From: Streptomyces sp. S4.7 | Lineage (GTDB): Bacteria > Actinomycetota > Actinomycetes > Streptomycetales > Streptomycetaceae | Assembly: GCF_010384365.1 (NCBI RefSeq) | Contig: NZ_CP048397.1 | Location: 5,332,001-5,396,000, forward strand | Direction: 5' to 3' | DNA length: 64,000 nucleotides | Part shown: one piece after another, positions 1 through 6,169 of the stretch | Layout: each line of letters begins with the position of its first letter | How positions within the stretch are numbered: position 1 is the stretch's first letter | Notes under the pieces: generated by a model | What the model saw: the letters and a program-made list of their open reading frames with translations, nothing else | What the model was told of the DNA's origin: nothing | The model's database searches: none | Position numbers and translations under genes: made by a program

Positions 1-82
1 TCTGTTGTTTAGATGAACCCCGAGTGCCCGTCAATGACCTGAGCGCGTCGACTTCCCGAAGCCCCGGCCCACTGCCGCGCGG

Positions 83-430
83 CTACCTCTCGCCGTCGAG
101 TCCGCGCGCGTAGAGCGCGGCGACGGACCGCGTGACGGCGGCGAGCGTCCGCATGTACTCGTACGCGTGCAGGGGCTAAGTACCGGCGTCCGGCCGCTCG
201 CGCCGGTCGAGCAGCCGTTAGGCGATCCGGTGGAGCTCCCGTACGGGCGCGATGTCCGTGTCGCCGAGATCCTCCAGCAGCAACAGACCGAGATGCCCTT
301 GCAGTTGGCGCGTGGTCGTGTCCGTCCAGGACCGCTCGGGAAGGGCGATCCTGCGGGCGAGCGCCTGCTCGACGGTCCGGGAGATGGTCAACAGGTCGAC
401 GGGCGGCGCGACGTCTCCGGTCTCACTCAT
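83..430 (-). pseudogene. Small DUF6415-like gene broken by two in-frame stops
   Basis: ATG at 430 follows a good ribosome binding site (GGGAGG, 4 bases upstream) and opens a 70-codon frame ending at TAA (220-218). The same frame continues past this stop, meets a second stop, TAG (178-176), and then reads YEYMRTLAAVTRSVAALYARG before a final TAG at 85-83. The N-terminal part (PVDLLTISRTVEQALARR, then QLQGHLGLLLL) and the C-terminal part together look like the short Streptomyces proteins annotated DUF6415, which are about 110-120 residues long; the full frame here is 116 codons. That family match is from memory. I read it as one gene with two nonsense mutations, so the made product would be a 70-residue fragment. 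Alternatives are sequencing error, unlikely at two sites, or a genuinely shorter protein. Confidence 0.6.
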
Positions 431-501
431 CGCGCCTCCCGCCCACACGGAGTTGTACGGCTCCGGGGCCGGTCCCACTCAACCCCCCGAAAGAATTCTT
501 C

Positions 502-525
502 CCGGCCGCGCGGTGCGGCGGCCGG
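502..525 (-). terminator. Hairpin downstream of the STAND ATPase gene
   Basis: CCGGCCGC (502-509) and GCGGCCGG (518-525) form a perfect 8-bp stem with an 8-nt loop, just past the stop of the leftward gene ending at 532. On the minus strand a moderately T-rich stretch follows. Consistent with an intrinsic terminator. Confidence 0.5.
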
Positions 526-531
526 TGTCGC

Positions 532-2859
532 TCAGCCGAGCGCGGCCTGGAGGCGCTCGCGCGTGGCGACCGCGCGCGGGTCGTCGTAACCGCGGAGCAA
601 CTCCAGGGCCGCGGCCAGGTGCCCGGCCGCAGCCCGCGGATCGGATTCCGCGACCGCCCCGGCGAGCCCATCGAGCGCGACGGCCTCGTGCCACCCGTCG
701 CCCAGCTCCCGGTGCGCCTGGGCTGCCCGGCGATGGAACTGCGCGGCCTCCACGAGCCGTTCCAGCGCGTGATAGGTCTGCCCGGCCCCGTACCAGGCGA
801 GAGCTTCGCGGCTGCGGTTGCCGAGGCGGCGGTGGAGTGTGGCCGAGCGCTGGTAGGAGGTGAGGGCGTCGTCGTACTTGCCGAGAGAGCGCTGGGCGTC
901 GCCGAGGGTGATGAGCCAGTAGCCCTCCAGACGGTCGTCGCGCAGGGGCAGCGCGATGTCCAGCGCCTGCTGGGCGGAGAGCAGGGCCTCTTCCGGCCTG
1001 CCCTCCTCCAGCTGGAGACAGCTCACGACCCGCAGGATGTTGCCCTCACCCCGCGGATTGTCCAGGCCGCGGTGCGCCGCCAGCGCCTCTTGGGCGACGG
1101 CCGACGCCTCGGCCGGCCGGCCCGCGTTGTAGTGGGCGGATGCCAGGTTGGACAGGGCGATCGCCGCCCATGGCGCCGAGTCCGCCTCTTGGAAGAGCGG
1201 AATGGCCTGCGCGAAGTGTTCGGCGGCGTCGGTGAATTGACGCCTGCGAAGATGCACGAGGCCGATCAGATTCAGTGAGGTCGCCTCGCCGACGGGATCG
1301 CCGGTCTCACGGCGGATCTCCAGTGCGCGCCGGTGGCACTTCAGCGCCTCGAAGAGCAGGTCCACGCGGACGTTGTCCCTGCCGAGGTCTGTGAGGAGCC
1401 GGGCCTCGGCCGCAAGGTCGCCCGATCGCCGGGCCGCCTCCAGCGCGATGTCGCCGATCGCCAGCCAGTCGCCGACCGGCGCCGAGGAGGGACGGGCGGT
1501 CCAGGCGGCGACCGCCAACTGCCAGGCCCGCCGGTCGTGTGACCCGGCCGCGACGCGGATCGCCCGGAGGAGGTTGGTGTGCTCGCGTTCAGCCCAGTCC
1601 AGGGCGGAGTCGTAGTCGGCGAACGCCGAGGGAGGCACGTCGTCACCGGGAGGCGCGAGCGTCACCTGCCGCTCGTCGGGGCTGATCCAGCTCCGGGCCG
1701 CGTCCGCACCGTGCAGATACCAGTCCAGTACGCGGTGGAGTGCGGCTTCCCGCTCCCCGGAAGGCTCCTCGTGGTGGGCCTGATCGGTGGCGTAGGCACG
1801 AAGCAGGTCGTGGAACTGGTAGCGGTCGGGGCCCATCTGTTCCAGCAGATGGGCGTTGACCAGGGAGTCGAGCAGTTGCCGGGTCCTGCTGACGGGCGCC
1901 CCCGCGAGCGCGGCGGCGGCCTGCAGCCCGAATTCGGGACCCGGATGCATACCGAGCAGCCGGAACAGCCGCGCCGCCTGCTCCGACAGGGCGCGATAGG
2001 ACCAGGCGAACACGGTGCGGACCGCCTCCGCCTCCTCGTCGTCCCCCGTGCTCAGCGCGTCCCACAGAGCCGACTCGTCCCGCAGATCGGCGATCAGGTC
2101 ATCGAGCCGCAGATGGGGACGGCTCGCCGCGCGCTCGGCGGCGATACGCAGCGCGAGCGGCAACCGCGCGCAGAGTTCGGCGAGTTCGGTCAGTTTCTCC
2201 AGGTCGTCCGCCGGGCGGTAGCCGGCGGTGACGGTCCGGAGCAGAGACACCGCCTCGGCCTGCGGCAGTGTGCCGAGCGTGAGCCGGCGGGCGCCGTCGC
2301 GGACGGCCAGCCCGGAGAGCCGGCTCCTGCTGGTGACGAGGACCAGGCACCCCGGTCCGCCAGGCAGCAGCGGCCGGACCTGTCCGGCGGTGGAGGCGTT
2401 GTCCAGCAGGACGAGCATCCGGCGATTCGCCAGGAGCGAGCGGTACAGGGCCGCCGCGGCGTCGATGTTCTGGGGCACGGACTGTGCCGGGACGCCGAGG
2501 GCGGAGAGGAACCGGTGCAGGGCCTCCTGCGCGGTGACCGGTTCTCCCGGGTCGTACCCGCGCAGATTGACGTAGAGCTGTCCGTCGGGGAATCTGGCGC
2601 GCGCGTGGTGCGCCCAGCGCAGCGCGAGCGAGGTCTTGCCCGCGCCGGCCGTGCCGGCGATGACACAGACGGAGATGACCAGCGGGTCGCCGTTCTCCCC
2701 GGCCACGATGGCGTTCAACTCGTCCAGTTCATGGACGCGGTTGACGAAGCCTTTCACATCGGCGGGGAGTTGGCGAGGCTGCTGGCCTTCCGGTGGCCCG
2801 CCCTCCCTGCTGTCCCTGCCGTGGAAGTGAATGCCGCCGCTGACACTTCCGGCCTGCAC
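532..2859 (-). CDS. NB-ARC/TPR STAND ATPase (bacterial NLR) with N-terminal amyloid-like motif
   Basis: A STAND regulator without a DNA-binding domain. Numbering from GTG 2859: P-loop GTAGAGKTS (Lys75), Walker-B-like MLVLLDN, sensor-like LVTSRSRL, LPLALRIAAE, and FHDLLRAYA in the MHD region. The second half (about residues 400-775) holds TPR helices with A..L..L pattern. The first 14 residues belong to a motif of the type VVQAGSVSGGIHFHG, resembling RHIM-like bacterial amyloid signalling motifs reported at the ends of bacterial NLRs. The frame is open upstream of this GTG to the stop of the preceding gene (2940-2938) and encodes the front of the motif (NDLSGSSHD). No ATG, GTG or TTG exists there, but ATC at 2934-2932 stands 6 nt behind GGAG. 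So the true start may be ATC 2934 (800 aa) and GTG 2859 a fallback. Likely a ligand- or stress-sensing scaffold; function unproven. Confidence 0.8.
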   Translation of the reverse strand: MQAGSVSGGIHFHGRDSREGGPPEGQQPRQLPADVKGFVNRVHELDELNAIVAGENGDPLVISVCVIAGTAGAGKTSLALRWAHHARARFPDGQLYVNLRGYDPGEPVTAQEALHRFLSALGVPAQSVPQNIDAAAALYRSLLANRRMLVLLDNASTAGQVRPLLPGGPGCLVLVTSRSRLSGLAVRDGARRLTLGTLPQAEAVSLLRTVTAGYRPADDLEKLTELAELCARLPLALRIAAERAASRPHLRLDDLIADLRDESALWDALSTGDDEEAEAVRTVFAWSYRALSEQAARLFRLLGMHPGPEFGLQAAAALAGAPVSRTRQLLDSLVNAHLLEQMGPDRYQFHDLLRAYATDQAHHEEPSGEREAALHRVLDWYLHGADAARSWISPDERQVTLAPPGDDVPPSAFADYDSALDWAEREHTNLLRAIRVAAGSHDRRAWQLAVAAWTARPSSAPVGDWLAIGDIALEAARRSGDLAAEARLLTDLGRDNVRVDLLFEALKCHRRALEIRRETGDPVGEATSLNLIGLVHLRRRQFTDAAEHFAQAIPLFQEADSAPWAAIALSNLASAHYNAGRPAEASAVAQEALAAHRGLDNPRGEGNILRVVSCLQLEEGRPEEALLSAQQALDIALPLRDDRLEGYWLITLGDAQRSLGKYDDALTSYQRSATLHRRLGNRSREALAWYGAGQTYHALERLVEAAQFHRRAAQAHRELGDGWHEAVALDGLAGAVAESDPRAAAGHLAAALELLRGYDDPRAVATRERLQAALG

Positions 2860-2937
2860 GACATCGTGCGACGACCCCGACAGGTCGTTCGCGGACCTGC
2901 CGGGGCGCTGCTCGTCGTTACCGTTCTCGCTGATCGT

Positions 2938-3567
2938 CTACTCCGGCAGGCTCGTCGGTGCGGGAAGGTGGGCCACGGCCCGTTCGAAGTACGACGCGAT
3001 GTCTTCGCCCGACTCGTAGAGCGACTTGATGTAGTGCTCCCATTCGGCCACCACGCCGGGCTCCGTGAAGCGGACCGCTCCCTGTGGCTCGCCCGCGTCG
3101 GAGTAAAGGATGCTGAAGAGTGTCCGGCCGCCGAGCACCACGAGTTCCGGCAGTGGCCTCGATCTCTCGACAGCAAAGACTGATTCGGCGCTCACGACGC
3201 GCACACGCGCGCCGAATTGCGCCTGCTGCCGCAGTGAGTGCAATTCCCACTGGAGATAAGGGGTCAGTGGCTCCTCGACCACGCGAACGCGGTGAAATAC
3301 ATGACCCTGGCGTTCGTCCTTCCGCGCTGCCGCCGCCAGGTCGTCGCGGCGTTCCGCCATGAGCCGCAGCGATTCCTCCCATTGGCCACGGCGAAGGGCG
3401 TCACGGCTCGGGCTGCCCTGCTCCTCGAAATGCTGCCGCCTCTCCAGCTTCCAGGAGTCCGCGTCGCGGAGTGCGGCGCTGCGCTCGCGGAAGTCCTTGC
3501 GGTACGCCTCGCGGACGAGCCGCTCGCCCCGCTCCTCCAGGAGTGCGGGCGCGTACGTCTCAGACAT
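2938..3567 (-). CDS. DUF6879-type protein
   Basis: A 209-residue soluble protein beginning MSETYAPALLEERGERL, rich in Arg and Glu, with the WELHSLRQQAQFGARVRVV segment and the closing pattern VVAEWEHYIKSLYESGEDIASYF that I associate with Streptomyces proteins annotated DUF6879. No catalytic motif is evident. The start at 3567 overlaps the stop of the 89-aa gene by 8 nt (ATGTCTGA), so the two are translationally coupled. It ends 6 nt before the best-placed start of the STAND ATPase gene, and in the same reading frame. Family members usually sit next to a small partner and regulators or conflict-type genes; function is unknown. An in-frame ATG further upstream (3591) lies inside the previous gene and is less likely. 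Confidence 0.75.
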   Translation of the reverse strand: MSETYAPALLEERGERLVREAYRKDFRERSAALRDADSWKLERRQHFEEQGSPSRDALRRGQWEESLRLMAERRDDLAAAARKDERQGHVFHRVRVVEEPLTPYLQWELHSLRQQAQFGARVRVVSAESVFAVERSRPLPELVVLGGRTLFSILYSDAGEPQGAVRFTEPGVVAEWEHYIKSLYESGEDIASYFERAVAHLPAPTSLPE

Positions 3568-3829
3568 CGGGGATGTCCGCCTTCGCCGCACTCAAGGTGC
3601 TTCCGGGAATGACCACCAGGCGCTCGTCGGGAGCGAGTGTCACTCCTCGTGGGAGACGCGGAGCGTAATGGTTTGTCAGATCCCGGCCGATGACCGCGAT
3701 GTCGCCGTTGTCGAGCTGCCAGATGTCGGGGCACTCGTCGTTTCCGTCCGAATTCCCCAGCGCTACCGGCGACTTGCCGAGGCGCCGCTCGAATAAGGCG
3801 GACGGATCTGCTTCCCAGGCACGGGCCAT
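3560..3829 (-). CDS. Small conserved partner of the DUF6879 protein
   Basis: An 89-residue protein starting at ATG 3829 behind GGAGG with 6-nt spacing. The centre, CPDIWQLDNGDIAVIGRDLT, followed by LPRGVTLAPDERLVVIPGSTL, matches the layout I recall for short Streptomyces proteins encoded just before DUF6879 genes (a CP...GD..VIG core, then a 'LP.dE..V.IP' tail). No enzyme motif is visible. It is first in the leftward unit with the DUF6879 and STAND genes. A toxin-antitoxin or immunity-like role is conceivable but not shown by the sequence. Confidence 0.7.
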   Translation of the reverse strand: MARAWEADPSALFERRLGKSPVALGNSDGNDECPDIWQLDNGDIAVIGRDLTNHYAPRLPRGVTLAPDERLVVIPGSTLSAAKADIPDV

Positions 3830-3934
3830 GCCTACCTCCACGCGATGTGGTCGAGAATGCTGACGCACCACATTTTATGGTCAATCGATTACGGAGAGCA
3901 ATCAATGGCGTCGGTTTTGCGCCAGCCCTCAGGC

Positions 3935-3992
3935 GTATCAGTCGCTTGACACAGTTACGTCGAGTCGGCAGATTGTATCAGAGGGCTGACAC
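3935..3992 (+). promoter_or_regulatory. Two GTATCA-N6-TGACAC operator-like sites 40 bp apart
   Basis: GTATCA-N6-TGACAC occurs at 3935-3952 and again at 3975-3992, exactly 40 bp apart start to start. Each is an imperfect dyad (GTRTCA against TGACAC). The first contains a TTGACA -35-like hexamer (3946-3951). They precede the membrane protein-GntR operon, so autoregulation by the GntR protein is the simplest reading. Confidence 0.5.
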
Positions 3993-4022
3993 GCTTTACG
4001 CTGTTTCGGGGAGGGAGCCCGT

Positions 4023-4781
4023 ATGTCCGATTCCGGTGTTCCGGTGCGGAGTTGGCGGGACTGGGCCGACGCTCCCCTCCGCTGGGCCGGCCCCCTGGCC
4101 GGTCTCGGGATCAATCAGGCCGTCGCCTTCAGTTCCGAGCCCGACGTCAACCTCCTCTACGCCATCCCTGTCTTCGGGCTCTGCTCCGTCGCCGGAGTGC
4201 TGCTCGCCGATCTCGTCGTGCGGCCCCGGCAGCGCGGTGTGCGGGAGGCGGGGGTGGTGCGGCGGCGGGTGCGGGACCAGATACCGCGGGCGCTCGCCGC
4301 GTCCCTCGGCGCGCAGGCCGTGTTCCTGGTGGTCCCGCTGGCCGTCTCCGTCGCCACCGCGTCCGCCGACGAGGCGGGGCGGGTAGGGAGGGCGCTGGCC
4401 GGGAGCTGTCAGGGGGACGCGTACGTGGTCGGTCCCTGGCCGGGGCCGTACTACGCATGGCCCGTCCTCGGCGGCCTCGGCGCCGGAAGCGTCGTCTGCG
4501 CGCTGACCCTGCGGCGCGTCACCGCGCGGGCGGGCGACGACGGGCGGCGGCGGGTCAGGGCGTGGGCGACCATCGGGGCGTGGGGCGTGTTGGTGGCCGC
4601 ACCGCTGTTCGCCGTATCGTCGACCATGGCCGTGGCCCTGTACACCCTCCCCTGCGGCGGGTGGGCCATCGGCCTCGGCGCGGTGAGCCTGACGATCGTC
4701 GCGTTCGTCTCCGCCGTCACGGCCGGCTGGTGCCTCGTCGCCATGCTCGTACCGCGCGCCCACATCGAGGAGAGGCCATGA
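4023..4781 (+). CDS. Membrane protein in a GntR operon
   Basis: A 252-residue integral membrane protein. Hydrophobic stretches occur near residues 21-33, 46-64, 92-113, 145-162, 183-207 and 214-245, giving about six membrane segments, with an Arg-rich loop (RPRQRGVREAGVVRRRVRDQ) that should be cytoplasmic. The ATG at 4023 follows GGGAGGGAG. Its stop overlaps the GntR start by ATGA. YtrA-type regulators are commonly co-transcribed with ABC transporter or permease-like proteins; this one has no ATPase partner here, so it cannot be called a transporter subunit with confidence. I do not recognise the family. Confidence 0.7.
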   Translation: MSDSGVPVRSWRDWADAPLRWAGPLAGLGINQAVAFSSEPDVNLLYAIPVFGLCSVAGVLLADLVVRPRQRGVREAGVVRRRVRDQIPRALAASLGAQAVFLVVPLAVSVATASADEAGRVGRALAGSCQGDAYVVGPWPGPYYAWPVLGGLGAGSVVCALTLRRVTARAGDDGRRRVRAWATIGAWGVLVAAPLFAVSSTMAVALYTLPCGGWAIGLGAVSLTIVAFVSAVTAGWCLVAMLVPRAHIEERP

Positions 4782-5176
4782 CCGCCGGCGGGCTCAGCAT
4801 CCGGGTGGATTCAGGCGCCCCCGTCCCGCCGTTCGAGCAGATCAGGAGACAGCTCGCGGATCTGATCTCGGTGGGGCGCCTGCGCGAGGGCGACCGGCTG
4901 CCCCCCGTACGGCAACTCGCCTCCGACCTCGGACTCGCCAACAACACCGTCGTCCGGGCCTACCGCGAGCTGGAGTCGGCGGGGCTCGTGCACAGCAGAC
5001 GCGGTTCCGGTACGCGCGTGGCCGCCGCCGCTGCGGGCGCGGTCGACGACCACGCCAGGGCCAAGCTCGCCGAGCGCGCCCGCGACTTCGTGACCGCCGC
5101 GCGGCTGCTCGGCACCAGCGACGAGGACGCGCTGGCCGCGGTCCGGCACGCGCTCGCGTCCGGCGAGGGAACGTAG
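4778..5176 (+). CDS. GntR family regulator, YtrA subfamily
   Basis: 132 residues: a GntR winged helix-turn-helix (about 1-75; PPFEQIRRQLADLI, LREGDRLPPVRQLASDLG, NNTVVRAYRELESAGL, RRGSGTRV) and a short helical C-terminal tail (HARAKLAERARDFVTAARLLG) instead of a large ligand domain. This size and layout are typical of the YtrA subfamily, which dimerises through the tail and usually represses its own operon. It overlaps the membrane-protein gene by 4 nt, so the two should be co-expressed. The paired dyads at 3935-3992 are the obvious candidate operators. Confidence 0.88.
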   Translation: MTAGGLSIRVDSGAPVPPFEQIRRQLADLISVGRLREGDRLPPVRQLASDLGLANNTVVRAYRELESAGLVHSRRGSGTRVAAAAAGAVDDHARAKLAERARDFVTAARLLGTSDEDALAAVRHALASGEGT

Positions 5177-5188
5177 GATCCGTCGTTG

Positions 5189-5208
5189 CCTTGACGTCGG
5201 CGTCAAGG
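5189..5208 (+). promoter_or_regulatory. Perfect dyad in the MerR promoter
   Basis: CCTTGACG-TCGG-CGTCAAGG is a perfect inverted repeat (8-bp arms, 4-bp centre) and contains TTGACG. It ends 15 bp before the MerR start codon. MerR proteins bind such dyads within their own promoters, so this is very likely the autoregulatory operator. The short distance implies a very short leader. Confidence 0.7.
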
Positions 5209-5223
5209 ATTACCGTCGTGGAC

Positions 5224-5664
5224 ATGCGTATCGGTGAGCTGGCGGAGCGGGCGGGGACCAGTACCCGCACTCTGCGTTACTACGAGTCCCGCGGGCTGCT
5301 GCCCGCCCGGCGTGCGGGCAACGGCTATCGCACGTACGACGAGGACGATCTGCGGCTGATCCAGCAGATCCGGACCCTGCAGGATTTCGGGTTCGACCTG
5401 GAGGAGACGCGGCCGTTCGTCGAGTGCCTGCGGGCCGGGTATCCGGCCGGGGACTCCTGTCCTGCCTCGCTCGACGTGTACCGCGGCAAGCTCGCCGAAC
5501 TGGACGAGCTGATCGGCCGGCTCGGGTCGATACGGGCCCAGGTCGGCGAGCAGCTCGCGCAGGCGCAAGCGGCCCAGGCCGAGGCCGAGGCCGCTCGGGG
5601 CATCGGGCCGGCGCCGTTGTGCGAGCTCACCATCCACCAGCTCCGCGAGGGAGAAGACACATGA
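5224..5664 (+). CDS. MerR family transcriptional regulator
   Basis: 146 residues starting MRIGELAERAGTSTRTLRYYESRGLL, the canonical MerR helix-turn-helix and wing (about 1-70), followed by a long dimerisation helix (DVYRGKLAELDELIGRLGSIRAQVGEQLAQAQ). Cys residues occur in FVECLRAG, GDSCPAS and near the end (LCEL), so thiol or metal sensing is possible, but no known metal-site signature is obvious. An upstream GTG or TTG start would lie in the dyad, so ATG 5224 is preferred. It overlaps the thioredoxin gene by ATGA. The thioredoxin neighbour suggests a redox-linked regulon. Confidence 0.88.
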   Translation: MRIGELAERAGTSTRTLRYYESRGLLPARRAGNGYRTYDEDDLRLIQQIRTLQDFGFDLEETRPFVECLRAGYPAGDSCPASLDVYRGKLAELDELIGRLGSIRAQVGEQLAQAQAAQAEAEAARGIGPAPLCELTIHQLREGEDT

Positions 5665-5993
5665 TCCAGGCAGAGGGCGTCGCCGCGGTGACGGACGCGA
5701 CCTTCGACGACGAGGTACTGAAGGCCGGGCTCCCGGTGCTGGTGGAGTTCACCGCCGACTGGTGCCCGCCGTGCCGCCAGCTCGCGCCGGTGCTCAGCGC
5801 CGTGGCCGAGGAGGAGGCGGCGCGGCTCAAGGTCGTCCAGCTCGACGTGGACACGAACCCGGAGACCATGAACCGCTACGGCGTCCTCGCGATGCCGACG
5901 CTGCTGGTCTTCCGCGCGGGCGAACCGGTGAAGTCGATGGTCGGCGCCCGCCCCAAGCGCCGGCTGCTCCAGGAGCTGGAGGACGTCCTCTAG
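5661..5993 (+). CDS. trxA: Thioredoxin
   Basis: A 110-residue single-domain thioredoxin with active site WCPPC (Cys35 and Cys38), the cis-Pro loop (MPTLLVFRAGEPV), and normal length. The -CPPC- in place of the classical -CGPC- is an atypical variant that may alter redox potential. Cytosolic disulfide reductase for client proteins. Co-transcribed with and overlapped by the MerR gene, so expression probably follows the MerR signal. The paralogue number cannot be assigned from this window. Confidence 0.92.
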   Translation: MIQAEGVAAVTDATFDDEVLKAGLPVLVEFTADWCPPCRQLAPVLSAVAEEEAARLKVVQLDVDTNPETMNRYGVLAMPTLLVFRAGEPVKSMVGARPKRRLLQELEDVL

Positions 5994-6049
5994 ACATCCG
6001 GCCCGGCCCACGCGCCCCGCGACCCGGCGACCCACACCCCGCGCACAAA

Positions 6050-6082
6050 AATACCCCGCACCGAATTGACGGTCGGGGTATT
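6050..6082. terminator. Hairpin between thioredoxin and helicase genes
   Basis: Arms at 6050-6063 and 6070-6082 (right arm CGGTCGGGGTATT) pair with one bulged C and a 6-nt loop. On the minus strand a TTTTT run follows. On the plus strand it lies between trxA and the helicase, so it may end trxA transcription; it also overlaps the -35-like TTGACG of the helicase promoter. Confidence 0.5.
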
Positions 6083-6096
6083 GCTCTGCGTATATT
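6066..6096 (+). promoter_or_regulatory. Candidate promoter of the HelD-like gene
   Basis: TTGACG (6066-6071) and TATATT (6091-6096) with 19-bp spacing resemble a housekeeping promoter. Start of transcription near 6103 would give a leader of about 65 nt before TTG 6170. Confidence 0.4.
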
Positions 6097-6169
6097 TGGT
6101 GTTTCGGCTTTCTCGTTCTTGGCAGCCGAAATCAACTCACAAGGCAAAGAGTATCGGACAGGGGCTGAA

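Noticed and set aside
5762..6169. Long upstream extension of the helicase frame
   Set aside because: It overlaps the thioredoxin gene out of frame and encodes Arg/Pro/Ala-rich nonsense; TTG 6170 with AGGGG fits homologues.
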